DNA of 64,000 nt from Pseudolysinimonas sp051954455 (lineage in GTDB: Bacteria; Actinomycetota; Actinomycetes; Actinomycetales; Microbacteriaceae): assembly GCF_051954455.1 (NCBI RefSeq), contig NZ_JBQCHS010000012.1, forward strand, positions 62,001-126,000, in the 5' to 3' direction. Positions 15,343 to 26,978 of this stretch are shown here, in pieces. A program made the translations under genes and the position numbers. The stretch's first letter is position 1, and each line of letters begins with the position of its first letter. The notes below the pieces were generated by a model. The model made no database searches. It had not been told where the DNA came from and saw only the letters and a list, made by a program, of their open reading frames with translations.

Positions 15343-15409
15343 GATTCCTGCATGATCGCGCTGGGCGCGCAAGATTCCGCACCTCGCGTTTCCGCCATGT
15401 AACGATTCC
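15343..15409. promoter_or_regulatory. Three phased GATTCC motifs upstream of the peptide transporter promoter
   Basis: GATTCC occurs at 15343, 15373 and 15404, with spacings of 30 and 31 bases, close to three helical turns each. The last copy ends 10 bases before the -35 box. A near copy, GATTTC, lies at 15323. This face-of-the-helix spacing suggests an activator or repressor array, but no regulator is identified. Confidence 0.35.
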
Positions 15410-15419
15410 TCTTACGGTT

Positions 15420-15448
15420 TTGGTGAGCGGGACCCCCCTATCTAAGGT
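15420..15448 (+). promoter_or_regulatory. Promoter of the peptide ABC transporter operon
   Basis: TTGGTG (15420-15425) and TAAGGT (15443-15448) are 17 bases apart, a good primary-sigma promoter. The expected transcript has a leader of about 50 bases before the small upstream ORF. Confidence 0.6.
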
Positions 15449-15507
15449 CTGTGTGTACTGCTCGGTCGCGACAGCGCCGTCGTGACGATTCAGGGAGGAA
15501 CAACAGA

Positions 15508-15549
15508 ATGACCCGATCGACCATCTCGCCTCGCGTGGACGCGCGGTAG
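15508..15549 (+). CDS. 13-residue upstream ORF in the transporter leader
   Basis: ATG at 15508 opens a 13-codon frame (MTRSTISPRVDAR) ending in TAG at 15549, 8 bases before the permease start and in a different frame. It has the strongest ribosome binding site of the leader (GGGAGGAACAACAG), whereas the permease ATG has only GCACCGGG in front. The layout suggests that ribosomes load on the small ORF and re-initiate on the permease. The alternative is a cis-acting leader peptide. Confidence 0.5.
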   Translation: MTRSTISPRVDAR

Positions 15550-15557
15550 GCACCGGG

Positions 15558-16571
15558 ATGTCGACAGTCCCCCCCGGAGAGTTCATCGCGCAGGCCACCG
15601 CCCCGGCCGGCACGTTCGACGGCGGCACCGGCCCCGAGGGTCCCCGCGAGATCGTCAGCCGGTCTCCCGGTCGCCTGGCGTGGGAGCGCTTCAAGTCCGA
15701 CAAGAAGACCGTGGTCGCGGCGATCATCGTGGGGATCTACATCGTCCTCGCGATCCTGGCGCCGATCCTCGTCAATCTCGGCGTGCTCGACCCGCTCTCG
15801 ACGCACTCGAATCTCATCAACGACCTCGGACTCCCGACATTCTCGACCAGTTGGGCCCATCCGTTCGGCGTCGAGCCGGGCACCGGGCGCGATGTGCTGA
15901 GCCGTGTCTGGTTCGGATTGACCTTCTCCCTGTTCATCTCCGCCGTCGCCGCGGTCTGCTCCGTCATCATCGGCGTGATCCTGGGCATCATCGCGGGCCT
16001 CAACGGCGGGTGGGCCGACACGCTCATCGGCCGTCTCATCGACCTCGTCCTGAGCTTCCCGCAGACGCTCATGCTGCTCGCGCTCTCGAGCGTCATCGTC
16101 GCCTGGCTCACCGGCACGCTCCACGTCCCGTCGGGCAACACCGCGCAGGCGACCTACGTGATCCTCGTGCTCGCCGTCTTCGGCTGGCCGCCGGTCGCGC
16201 GCGTCGTCCGCGGTCAGGTGCTGAGCCTGCGCGAGCGCGAGTTCATCGATGCGGCGCGGCTGCTCGGAGCAGGCCCCGGCCGGCTCTACTTCCGCGAGGT
16301 CCTCCCGAACCTGTGGGCCCCGATCCTCGTCCAGTTCACGCTGATCCTGCCGGCCTACGTCTCGGCGGAGGCGGCGCTGTCGTACCTCAGCATCTCGATC
16401 CAGCCGCCGACGCCCACGCTCGGCAACATCCTCAAGTACTCGATCCAGTTCGCGTCGAGCGACTTCGTGTTCTTCATCGCCCCGGCGTTCCTGCTCGTGC
16501 TCATCGTGGTCTCGTTCAACCTGCTGGGCGACGGACTGCGCGACGCGCTGGACCCGAAGGCGACTCGATGA
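15558..16571 (+). CDS. Peptide ABC transporter permease (DppC/OppC type)
   Basis: A 337-residue inner-membrane permease with about six transmembrane helices; the first is near residues 50-72. The cytoplasmic coupling loop carries the EAA-type motif EFIDAARLLGAGPGRLYFR near residue 228. It belongs to the binding-protein-dependent dipeptide/oligopeptide family and should pair with the DppB-type permease at 18521. It opens the operon, which is unusual for the family, where DppA or DppB usually comes first. It has no proper Shine-Dalgarno and may be coupled to the 13-codon ORF upstream. The ligand is not readable from sequence. Confidence 0.9.
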   Translation: MSTVPPGEFIAQATAPAGTFDGGTGPEGPREIVSRSPGRLAWERFKSDKKTVVAAIIVGIYIVLAILAPILVNLGVLDPLSTHSNLINDLGLPTFSTSWAHPFGVEPGTGRDVLSRVWFGLTFSLFISAVAAVCSVIIGVILGIIAGLNGGWADTLIGRLIDLVLSFPQTLMLLALSSVIVAWLTGTLHVPSGNTAQATYVILVLAVFGWPPVARVVRGQVLSLREREFIDAARLLGAGPGRLYFREVLPNLWAPILVQFTLILPAYVSAEAALSYLSISIQPPTPTLGNILKYSIQFASSDFVFFIAPAFLLVLIVVSFNLLGDGLRDALDPKATR

Positions 16572-16638
16572 CCGGCCTCCCGCCGGTCCCGCAGACTCCG
16601 CGGCCACGAGCCGTGGACGGAACGCGTCTCCCGACGCG
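16571..16638 (+). other. Short hairpins between the first permease and the binding-protein gene
   Basis: ACCGGC (16571-16576) pairs with GCCGGT (16582-16587), and CGCGTC (16623-16628) pairs with GACGCG (16633-16638). Both are 6-bp stems in the 97-base gap after the permease stop. They may shield the abundant binding-protein message from 3'-5' decay or mark a processing site; neither has a U tract. Confidence 0.35.
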
Positions 16639-16668
16639 AACCACCCAACACCAAGGAGAGAACTGACA

Positions 16669-18444
16669 ATGACCAAGAAGTTGTTGTCGCGGGTCGCCGT
16701 GATCGCGTCCGTGGGACTGATCGCTGGCGGGCTCGCGGCCTGCTCCGGCGGGGGCTCCGGCGACGGAGGCGGCTCGTCGAACGGCGGCCCGACCAAGGGC
16801 GGCACCATCACGATGCTCGACGTGACCGGTCAGTGGGAGGCCACCGACCCGGCCGGCGTCTACCTCGGTGAGGAGATCGCCGAGCTCCGCCGCCTCGTGT
16901 TCCGCGGCCTGACCGCCCTGCCGGTCACCAGCGACAAGAACGCGAAGCCCGTCGCGGACCTCGCGACCGACACCGGCACCACCAAGGACAACGGCAAGAC
17001 CTGGTCGTTCACGCTGAAGGACGGCGTGAAGTGGCAGGACGGCAAGGACATCACCTGCGCCGACCTCCAGTACGGCCTGTCGCGCTCCTACGACGCCTCG
17101 CTCGTCGCCACCGGCTCCGGTGTCGGCACGACGTACTTCGGTGCGGGCGGCTACAACCTGATCGACCCGTCGGACCCGTCGTACGACATCGAGTCGAACT
17201 ACACCGGTCCGCTCACCGGCTCCGCCGAGGCGCAGGCGCACTTCGACAAGGCGGCGTCCTGCTCCGGCAAGACCATCACCTACCACTTCCAGAACGCCTG
17301 GGCGGACTTCCCGTACGCCGCGGCCGCGCTCTTCACGACCGACCCCTACGAGAAGTCGTTCGAGAAGGGCACCGCGAACCAGTGGCGCATCAACTCCGAC
17401 GGCCCGTACCAGCTGAAGGAGGCCGCCTACGACACGCAGGTCGGCGGCACCTTCGTGCGTAACAAGAACTACGACCCGAAGACCGACAGCACCAAGGTCC
17501 GTGCGGCCTACCCGGACACGGTCAAGTTCGAGATGGTCGCCGACCCGGAGACCGCGACCGAGCGTCTGATCGCGGACTCCGGCGCGGACCAGACCGCGTA
17601 CTACCCGGGCAACGTGCCCTCGACGAAGTACTCGGAGGCGGCCAGCGTCGACCCGAGCCGCGTGAAGACGAGCACCTCGCCGTACACGCGCTTCCTCGAG
17701 ATCAACTCGCTCACCCTGACGGACCCGAACACGCGGAACGCCCTCATCGCGGCGACCGACCGTGACGCGGTCCTGAAGACCTACGGCGGCAGCAAGTACG
17801 GCACGCCGACCTCGTCGATGGTGTCGTCCGCGGTCCCCGGCTTCAAGGAGACCTCGGTGTCGAAGATCAAGTCGAGCGGCGACGTCGCGAAGGCGAAGGA
17901 GCTCCTCGCCAAGACCAGCAACCCCACCCCGAAGATCACGCTCGCGTACTCGGACACCCCGGTGAACGGCAACGTGGCGGCGGTGCTCCAGCAGAGCTGG
18001 CAGAAGGCCGGCTTCCAGGTGACCCTGCAGGCGATCTCGCTCGACGCGAAGCCCGGGTACTACACCCAGGTGAGTGCCAAGAACAAGCCGATCGACGTGT
18101 TCTTCGCCGGCTGGGCCGCTGACTGGCCGTCGATGTTCGCGGTCGTGCCGCCGATCGTCAAGTCGAACCCGAAGGACGCCCAGAACGGGCAGGGGTTCAA
18201 CTACGGGTTCTACAGCAACTCGAAGGTCGACGATCTGATCAAGCAGGCCAACAACACCACCGACACCAGCAAGCAGCAGAGCCTGCTGGCTCAGGCGGAT
18301 GACACGGCGGTGAGCGACGGCGCGTACGTGCCGCTGCTGAACCAGAACAACTACTTCGTGTACGGCTCCAAGATCGGTGGGTTCCTGCCGGACGTCGCGT
18401 CCAGCTACTACCCCGACCTCGGCGGCATGTACGTCAAGAAGTAA
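16669..18444 (+). CDS. Peptide ABC transporter substrate-binding lipoprotein (family 5)
   Basis: A 591-residue secreted lipoprotein. A signal peptide of about 24 residues ends in the lipobox GLAAC (lipidated C25), followed by a flexible Gly/Ser linker and the SBP_bac_5 domain (KGGTITMLD ... TWSFTLKDGVKWQDGKDI). A cysteine pair (ITCADL and ASCSGK) may form a disulfide outside the cell. It should capture peptides or similar ligands for the two permeases. The ATG has an AAGGAG Shine-Dalgarno. A strong hairpin follows the stop codon and probably sets a higher level of this protein than of the downstream genes. Confidence 0.93.
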   Translation: MTKKLLSRVAVIASVGLIAGGLAACSGGGSGDGGGSSNGGPTKGGTITMLDVTGQWEATDPAGVYLGEEIAELRRLVFRGLTALPVTSDKNAKPVADLATDTGTTKDNGKTWSFTLKDGVKWQDGKDITCADLQYGLSRSYDASLVATGSGVGTTYFGAGGYNLIDPSDPSYDIESNYTGPLTGSAEAQAHFDKAASCSGKTITYHFQNAWADFPYAAAALFTTDPYEKSFEKGTANQWRINSDGPYQLKEAAYDTQVGGTFVRNKNYDPKTDSTKVRAAYPDTVKFEMVADPETATERLIADSGADQTAYYPGNVPSTKYSEAASVDPSRVKTSTSPYTRFLEINSLTLTDPNTRNALIAATDRDAVLKTYGGSKYGTPTSSMVSSAVPGFKETSVSKIKSSGDVAKAKELLAKTSNPTPKITLAYSDTPVNGNVAAVLQQSWQKAGFQVTLQAISLDAKPGYYTQVSAKNKPIDVFFAGWAADWPSMFAVVPPIVKSNPKDAQNGQGFNYGFYSNSKVDDLIKQANNTTDTSKQQSLLAQADDTAVSDGAYVPLLNQNNYFVYGSKIGGFLPDVASSYYPDLGGMYVKK

Positions 18445-18463
18445 CTAGCAGCACCGAACAACC

Positions 18464-18494
18464 GGGTGGGCGCCCCTCCGCGGGGCGCCCACCC
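18464..18494 (+). terminator. Strong GC hairpin after the binding-protein gene (partial terminator)
   Basis: A perfect 13-bp stem: GGGTGGGCGCCCC (18464-18476) pairs with GGGGCGCCCACCC (18482-18494) around a 5-base loop, 19 bases after the stop codon. Because dppB-type, dppD-type and dppF-type genes follow on the same strand without an obvious promoter, it is more likely a stabiliser or leaky terminator than a full stop. Confidence 0.7.
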
Positions 18495-18520
18495 CATTCG
18501 AGAGACAAGAAGCTGAACCC

Positions 18521-19546
18521 GTGATCGCCTTCGCCATCCGCCGCATCCTCGTGGGCATCGTCATGCTCCTCGCGATGGTGCTCGTGGTCTTCGTCCTGTT
18601 CTTCGCGGCGGGCAACCCCGCCCGTGACGTCTGCGGCAAGTTCTGCACGCCGCAGAAGCTGGACCAGATCACGAAGGTCTACGGGTACGACCAGCCGCTC
18701 ACCTATCAGTTCGGCCAGTTCATGAAGGGACTCGTCGTCGGCCGCGACTTCCCGGTCGACGACAAGTACCGCGCCGAGCTCGAGAAGCAGAACCCGCAGC
18801 TCGTCATCCACTGCAGCGCCCCGTGCCTCGGCTATTCGCAGCACGACTCGATGACGGTCAACGCCGAGATCGCCAAGTACTACCCGATCACCGTCCAGCT
18901 CGCGATCTTCTCGTTCCTGCTCTGGATCGTGTTCGGCGTGCTGTTCGGAGTCCTCGCCGCCGTCTTCAAGGGCAGGTGGTTGGATCGAATAGTCGTGGGC
19001 GTCACCCTCGTCGTGTACGCGCTCCCGACGTTCTTCGTCGGCACGTTCCTCCTCCAATACGTGTCGATCCGGTGGAAGCTCTTCCCGTATCCGTCGTATG
19101 TCTCGATCGCGGACGGCGGCCCGATCGCCTGGATCACGAGCCTCTTCCTCCCGGCGCTCACCCTCGCGCTCTTCTACATGGCCGGCTACGTCCGCATCAC
19201 GCGCGCCTTCGTTCTCGAGTCGCTGTCCGAGGACTACATCCGCACGGCGAAGGCCAAGGGCCTGCCGACCCGGGTCGTGCTCTTCAAGCACGGCCTGCGC
19301 GCGGCACTGACGCCGCTCCTGTCGATGGCCGGACTCGACTTCGCCGCCCTCCTCGCGGGAGCGGTGATCACCGAGTCCGTGTTCAACTACCAGGGGCTCG
19401 GCCTGCTCGCCGTCACGGCGAACAAGAACTCCGACCTCCCGATCCTCATCGGCCTCGTGCTCGTCGCCGGCGCCGCGGTGATCGTGATGAACATCATCGT
19501 CGACCTCCTCTACGCCTACGTCGACCCGCGCGTGCGGCTGCGATAA
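18521..19546 (+). CDS. Peptide ABC transporter permease (DppB/OppB type)
   Basis: A 341-residue permease with an N-terminal transmembrane helix (about residues 9-31), a long extracytoplasmic loop, then five further helices. The coupling motif is EDYIRTAKAKGLPTRVVLFKHG near residue 235. The external loop has two Cys-x3-Cys pairs, CGKFC (near residue 38) and CSAPC (near residue 98), which could form disulfides; this is not a general feature of the family. The GTG start has only a weak AAGAAG upstream. It works with the permease at 15558 and the ATPases that follow. Confidence 0.9.
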   Translation: MIAFAIRRILVGIVMLLAMVLVVFVLFFAAGNPARDVCGKFCTPQKLDQITKVYGYDQPLTYQFGQFMKGLVVGRDFPVDDKYRAELEKQNPQLVIHCSAPCLGYSQHDSMTVNAEIAKYYPITVQLAIFSFLLWIVFGVLFGVLAAVFKGRWLDRIVVGVTLVVYALPTFFVGTFLLQYVSIRWKLFPYPSYVSIADGGPIAWITSLFLPALTLALFYMAGYVRITRAFVLESLSEDYIRTAKAKGLPTRVVLFKHGLRAALTPLLSMAGLDFAALLAGAVITESVFNYQGLGLLAVTANKNSDLPILIGLVLVAGAAVIVMNIIVDLLYAYVDPRVRLR

Positions 19547-19560
19547 GAACAGAAACAAAC

Positions 19561-20588
<1,028 letters not shown>

Positions 20589-20592
<4 letters not shown>

Positions 20593-21575
20593 GCACCCCC
20601 CTCCTCGATGTGCGCGACCTCGTCATGCACTTCCCCGTGAAGTCGCGCGGAATCATCTCGCACACCGTCGGTCACGTGAAGGCGGTCGACGGCGTCTCCT
20701 TCACCCTCGAGGCGGGCCAGGCGCTCGGTCTCGTGGGGGAGTCCGGATCCGGCAAGACGACCACCGGGCGACTGGTCACCCGCCTGCAGCGTCCGACGAG
20801 CGGCCAGATCCTCTTCGAGGGCAAGGACATCGCGCAGGCGTCGCCGCGGCAGCTGAAGCCGCTGCGCCGCGACATCCAGATGATCTTCCAGGATCCGTAC
20901 ACGTCGCTGAACCCGCGGCAGACGGTCGGCGAGATCGTCGGCGCCCCCCTCGCGATCCACAAGCTCGTGCCGAAGGACAAGCGCCTCGCCCGCGTGCAGG
21001 AGCTGCTCGAGATCGTCGGCCTGAACCCCGAGCACTACAACCGGTACCCGCACGAGTTCTCCGGCGGCCAGCGTCAGCGCATCGGCATCGCGCGGGCCCT
21101 CACGCTGCAGCCGAAGGTGCTCGTCGCGGACGAGCCGGTCTCGGCGCTCGACGTGTCGATCCAGGCGCAGGTCATCAACCTGATGCAGCAGCTGCAGCGC
21201 GAGTTCAACATCGCGTTCCTGTTCATCGCGCACGATCTGGCGATCGTCCGGCACTTCTGCCCGGAGATCGCGGTCATGTACCTGGGCAAGATCGTCGAGA
21301 AGGCTCCCCGCGAGGAGCTCTACGCGGCCCCGAAGCACCCCTACACGAAGGCGCTGCTCTCGGCCGTGCCGGACGTGGAGCAGGCGCGCATCGGCGGACG
21401 CCGCGAGCGGATCCGGTTGACCGGCGACGTGCCGTCGCCGATCAACCCGCCGTCGGGCTGCCACTTCCGCACCCGGTGCTGGAAGGCGCAGGACGTGTGC
21501 GCGACGACCGAGCCGGTCCTGCAGAAGGTCGGCGCGGGCGCCGACGAGGCGGCCTGCCACTTCCCCGAGCCGTAG
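20589..21575 (+). CDS. Peptide ABC transporter ATPase (DppF/OppF type)
   Basis: A 328-residue ABC ATPase, partner of the preceding one: Walker A GESGSGKT near residue 49, signature FSGGQRQR, Walker B VLVADEPV, H-loop IAHD. The C-terminal oligopeptide-transporter domain includes GCHFRTRCWKAQDVC. The start ATG overlaps the upstream stop (ATGA). It ends the five-gene importer operon; the next gene begins 5 bases later and may be read through. Confidence 0.93.
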
Positions 21576-21580
21576 ACCGG

Positions 21581-22132
21581 ATGGCTGCGAAGCCGCACCG
21601 CTACACGATCCGCTCGTCGTCCTCGGCCCTGGGGTTCTGGCTGGGAGCGGCGGTGCTCGTCGTGCTGGTCGGGGCGCCGCTCGTCATGGCGGAGTGGCGC
21701 GTCGTCGGGTTCGTGCTGCCGCCCGCCCTCCTGCTGGGGTGGGCCCTGTGGCTGTTCCTCTACCGGCCGGCGGTCCACTACGACGAGCGCGAGATCGTCG
21801 TGGTCAACGTCGGCCGCGTGCACACGGTGCCGTGGTCGCGTGTGGTGCGGATCCGGCAGCGCTTCAGCCTGGAACTCGACTTCGCCTCGGGCCGGCCGCT
21901 GCAGGCGTGGGGCGTGCAACCCCCGCGCCGCGCGGGCAACGTCGCCAGCATGTTCGACCGGCGCTCCCGCACGCCCCCGGATCCCGACCGCTACGTGCAC
22001 GTGCTCGAGGGCTTCCGCGAGAACGCGGAGCCGGGCGACGCGCCGGTGACGCGTCGGTGGGACGTCGTGCCGCTCGCGATCGGGGCCGTGCTGATCGCGG
22101 CGGTGATCGTCGAGATCGCGATCGGCGTCTGA
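21581..22132 (+). CDS. Membrane-anchored PH-like domain protein
   Basis: A 183-residue protein with two N-terminal transmembrane helices (about residues 19-39 and 45-64), then a cytoplasmic domain built around the bacterial PH pattern (YDEREIVVVNVGRVHTVPWSRVVRIR), and one C-terminal transmembrane helix. Actinobacteria carry many such bPH proteins, probably lipid- or protein-binding scaffolds, with no enzymatic role known. The ATG at 21581 lies 5 bases after the ATPase stop; the longer in-frame extension is inside that gene and is not supported. Confidence 0.7.
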   Translation: MAAKPHRYTIRSSSSALGFWLGAAVLVVLVGAPLVMAEWRVVGFVLPPALLLGWALWLFLYRPAVHYDEREIVVVNVGRVHTVPWSRVVRIRQRFSLELDFASGRPLQAWGVQPPRRAGNVASMFDRRSRTPPDPDRYVHVLEGFRENAEPGDAPVTRRWDVVPLAIGAVLIAAVIVEIAIGV

Positions 22133-22177
22133 GCTCGTGATGATCCGACGCCGGGAAGAAGAGACGAGGGAGACCGC

Positions 22178-23050
22178 ATGACGTTCCAGCAGATCCGGCT
22201 CGACGACGGGCGCGCGCTCGACGTCTACGTGAGCGGGCCGGCCGACGGGCTGCCGCTCGTCTTCCACCACGGCACCCCCGGCTCCGGCCTCCCCGATTCG
22301 CGGGCGTTCGAGCGCGCCGTGCATGCCCGCGGCCTCCGCTACGTCTCCGCATCCCGGGCCGGGTACGGCGCCTCCGACCGCCACGCGGGTCGCCGGGTGG
22401 TCGATGTCGTCCCGGACACCGCGGCCGTGCTCGCGGCGCTCGGCGCGAGCGAGTGCGTGATCGCCGGGCACTCCGGCGGCGGCCCGCATGCCCTGGCGTG
22501 CGCCGCGCGGCTGCCGGGCGTGCGCTCGGCGCTCGTGATCGCCGGCGTCGGCCCCGTCGACGGCCTCGGCGACGCGTTCCTGACGGGCATGGGCGAGGAG
22601 AACCTCGTGGAGTTCGGCACGGCGCTGCGCGGGGAGGAGGCGCTCCGCCCCTATCTCGACGCGCAGCGCGCCGAGCTCGCGGACGCGACCCCGGCGGAGA
22701 TCACGGCGTCGCTCTCGACGATCCTGCCCGCGATCGACCGGGCGGCGATGGACGAGGACCTCGGCGTCGACCTCGCGAGCGGCATGGCGGAGGGGCTGCG
22801 CCTCGGCGTCGACGGCTGGCTCGACGACGACCTCGCGTTCCTCGCGCCCTGGGGCTTCGGACTCGACGAGATCGAGGTCCCGGTCAGCCTGTGGCAGGGC
22901 GACGTCGACCTCATGGTCCCGTTCGCGCACGGCGTCTGGCTCGCGGACCGCATCCCCGGCGTCGACGCCCACCTGCTGCCCGGCGAGGGGCACCTCTCGA
23001 TCGCGGTCGGAGCGATCGAGCCGATGCTCGACGCCCTCCTGGCGGGCTGA
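22178..23050 (+). CDS. Alpha/beta-hydrolase
   Basis: A 290-residue alpha/beta-hydrolase fold enzyme. The oxyanion region is HHGTPGSG (about residues 29-36), the nucleophile elbow is GHSGGG (serine near residue 100), an acid lies in the GDVDLMVPF segment, and the catalytic histidine is in EGHLS near the C-terminus. This is the pattern of esterases, lactonases and proline-iminopeptidase-like hydrolases; the substrate is not readable. The ATG has a GGGAG Shine-Dalgarno about 9 bases upstream, so it uses an ordinary leader. Confidence 0.85.
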   Translation: MTFQQIRLDDGRALDVYVSGPADGLPLVFHHGTPGSGLPDSRAFERAVHARGLRYVSASRAGYGASDRHAGRRVVDVVPDTAAVLAALGASECVIAGHSGGGPHALACAARLPGVRSALVIAGVGPVDGLGDAFLTGMGEENLVEFGTALRGEEALRPYLDAQRAELADATPAEITASLSTILPAIDRAAMDEDLGVDLASGMAEGLRLGVDGWLDDDLAFLAPWGFGLDEIEVPVSLWQGDVDLMVPFAHGVWLADRIPGVDAHLLPGEGHLSIAVGAIEPMLDALLAG

Positions 23051-23095
23051 GGCCGGGGCGAGCGGGCGGGCCGCCCGGCGCTCGCGCGGAAGCCC

Positions 23096-23129
23096 GCGAC
23101 CGCTCTTCGCGACCGCTCTTCGCGACCGC
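23096..23129. repeat. 13-bp tandem repeat upstream of typA
   Basis: GCGACCGCTCTTC occurs twice in succession (23096-23108, 23109-23121), followed by a third partial copy to 23129. It lies directly upstream of a probable -10 hexamer of typA (TACCAT, 23157-23162). Copy number could affect promoter strength, or the array may be neutral slippage. Confidence 0.55.
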
Positions 23130-23220
23130 GACCCGGTCGCGCCGGCTGCCGTCCGGTACCATGGGGTGGCGCCGACTCCGGCTGCCGACTCCCTTCTTCT
23201 TCATCCCCCGAGGTGCTGCC

Positions 23221-25134
<1,914 letters not shown>

Positions 25135-25222
25135 CGAGGGTCGTTGGACCCCGCTCGTGTCCGCGGGCGCGCGCTACGCTGTGGCCCGTCCGCAGCACGT
25201 CCGCCCGACACCAGGGGATGCC

Positions 25223-25690
25223 ATGACCGCGCTCCACCGCCGCACCGCCGTCGTCGCGCTCGTCGCGTCGCTCACGTTCGCCGCGCCGCTCCTGGCCGGA
25301 TGCAGCCTCATCCCGCATCCCGGCGGCAGCCATGGCGTCTCGGTGCCCGGCATGAGCGTCGGCACCGGGGCGCTCCCGAAGTCGTGGCCGTCCGACGTTC
25401 CGGTGATCACGGGCGAGATCGTCACCGGCGCCGCGCTCGGCACCGGCAGGGACCAGGTCTTCAACGCGACGGTCAAGGTCTCCGGCCAGGAGGCGGCCGA
25501 CCAGATCACGACCCAGCTGACCGGCGCCGGATTCACGGCCAAGACCGACGCCACGGCGTCCACCGACTCCGGCACGTTCCTGACGTTCACGAGCGAGAAG
25601 TGGAACGTCGCCGTCGTCATCACGAAGACCGACGACAAGACCGGCTGGGTCGCGAACTACACGGTCACGTCGCCCGAGGCCGGCAAGTAG
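25223..25690 (+). CDS. Small lipoprotein, unknown function
   Basis: A 155-residue exported lipoprotein. A signal peptide ends in the lipobox LLAGC (C27), followed by a linker and a compact beta-rich domain of about 110 residues (DQVFNATVKVSGQEAADQITTQLTGAGF ... WNVAVVITKTDDKTGWVANYTVTS). The fold looks like small actinobacterial lipoproteins with an alternating strand/helix core, but I do not know a function. A TACGCT hexamer lies at 25175-25180; the ATG has CAGGGGATG in front and is chosen over upstream in-frame codons because the signal peptide begins there. Confidence 0.75.
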   Translation: MTALHRRTAVVALVASLTFAAPLLAGCSLIPHPGGSHGVSVPGMSVGTGALPKSWPSDVPVITGEIVTGAALGTGRDQVFNATVKVSGQEAADQITTQLTGAGFTAKTDATASTDSGTFLTFTSEKWNVAVVITKTDDKTGWVANYTVTSPEAGK

Positions 25691-25703
25691 TCTGCCGCCG
25701 CGC

Positions 25704-26978
25704 TCAGAACAGCTTCTCCGCCAGATAGCCGCCCCGCCGAGGCGCGGGCGGCACGAAGAACAGCCCCGAGCCGATGTGCGAGATGTACTCGTTGAGACGG
25801 TCGGAGCGGCCGAGGCGGCTCTGCAGCGTGACGAAGTGCGCCGGATCGTTCTGGTACGAGACGAACAGCAGCCCCGCGTCGAGCAGCCCGAACTGGTTGA
25901 TGCCGTCGGTGTAGTTGTAGCCGCGCCTCAGGATCTTCACGCCGCCGTTGTTCTCGTGCGCCGCGAGGGCGACGTGCGAGGTGTCCGGGATGACGAGCTC
26001 GCCCTGCGCGTTCTTCTTCGCGAAGTCGGGGGTGTCGTGTTCGGCGCGCCCGGTGAGCGGTTCGCCCTCCACCTTGCCCCGGCCGAACACCTTCTGCTGG
26101 TCGCCGATCGCGTCCGAGTCCCAGTTCTCGATGTTCATCTGGATCTTCCGCACGACCTGGTAGCTGCCGCCGCGGGTCCACGCGACGTCGTCGTCGACCC
26201 AGACGAAGCGCTGAAAGTCCGACTCCTCGACGATGTTGCGCGTGCCGTCCTTGAAGCCGAGCAGGTTGCGCGGCGTCTTCTGGCCCGTGCCGGCCGAGGC
26301 GCGACCGAAGCCCAGCACGGTCCACCGCGTCGAGGCGGTCGGCTGCGCCATCCGCGCGAGATCCCGGACCGCGTGGTAAGCCACCTGCGGGTCGTCGGCG
26401 CATGCCTGGATCGACAGGTCGCCGCCGCTGAGGCCGTCCTGCAGCTTGTCGCTCGGCAGCTCCGGCAGCGGTCGGAGGTGCGCCGGGCGGCGGCTCGCCA
26501 GCCCGAAGCGGTGATCGAACACACCCGGGCCGAGGCCGACGGTGACGGTCAGGCCGGCGGGGGCGAGGTCCAGCGCCTCGCCCGTGTCGGGGGCGACCGC
26601 ATCGGCGCGGGCCGGCTGCACCTGGCCGATGGTCCGCCCGGCCATGAGCTGCGCGATGGCGCCGGACCAGCGCGCGAGCAGCACCTGGAGGTCCTGGCGT
26701 GAGTCGCTCGCGAGGTCGAAGGTCATGAAGACCGTGTAGCGCTGCGGCGGCGTCTGGATGCCGGCCTGGTGCGCCTGGTCGTAGAAGGGGAAGCTGCGGG
26801 TGAGGTCGATGATCTCCTCGTCGCCGCCCTGCACCGCGCGTGCGATCGTCGCGCCGCCGACGCCCGCCGCGGCGCCCACGGCGAGGCCGCCGCCCGCCGC
26901 GCCGAGCAGGAGCGCCCTCCGCGAGAGGCCGCGCTTCGTGGGCGCAACGCGCTCGCCGTCGTCAGGACCGGCGGTCAC
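25704..26978 (-). CDS. efeB: Tat-exported Dyp-type heme peroxidase EfeB
   Basis: A 424-residue deferrochelatase/peroxidase. A Tat signal lies at the N-terminus (SRRALLLGAAGG, about residues 19-30). The dye-decolorising peroxidase motif GFKDGTRN (near residue 240) holds the distal aspartate, and a conserved histidine for the proximal heme ligand lies in the AHE/GYNYTDG region. In the EfeUOB system it oxidises ferrous iron or removes iron from heme outside the membrane. The GTG start overlaps the efeO stop (GTGA), so it is coupled to efeO. It is the last gene of the operon. Confidence 0.94.
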   Translation of the reverse strand: MTAGPDDGERVAPTKRGLSRRALLLGAAGGGLAVGAAAGVGGATIARAVQGGDEEIIDLTRSFPFYDQAHQAGIQTPPQRYTVFMTFDLASDSRQDLQVLLARWSGAIAQLMAGRTIGQVQPARADAVAPDTGEALDLAPAGLTVTVGLGPGVFDHRFGLASRRPAHLRPLPELPSDKLQDGLSGGDLSIQACADDPQVAYHAVRDLARMAQPTASTRWTVLGFGRASAGTGQKTPRNLLGFKDGTRNIVEESDFQRFVWVDDDVAWTRGGSYQVVRKIQMNIENWDSDAIGDQQKVFGRGKVEGEPLTGRAEHDTPDFAKKNAQGELVIPDTSHVALAAHENNGGVKILRRGYNYTDGINQFGLLDAGLLFVSYQNDPAHFVTLQSRLGRSDRLNEYISHIGSGLFFVPPAPRRGGYLAEKLF

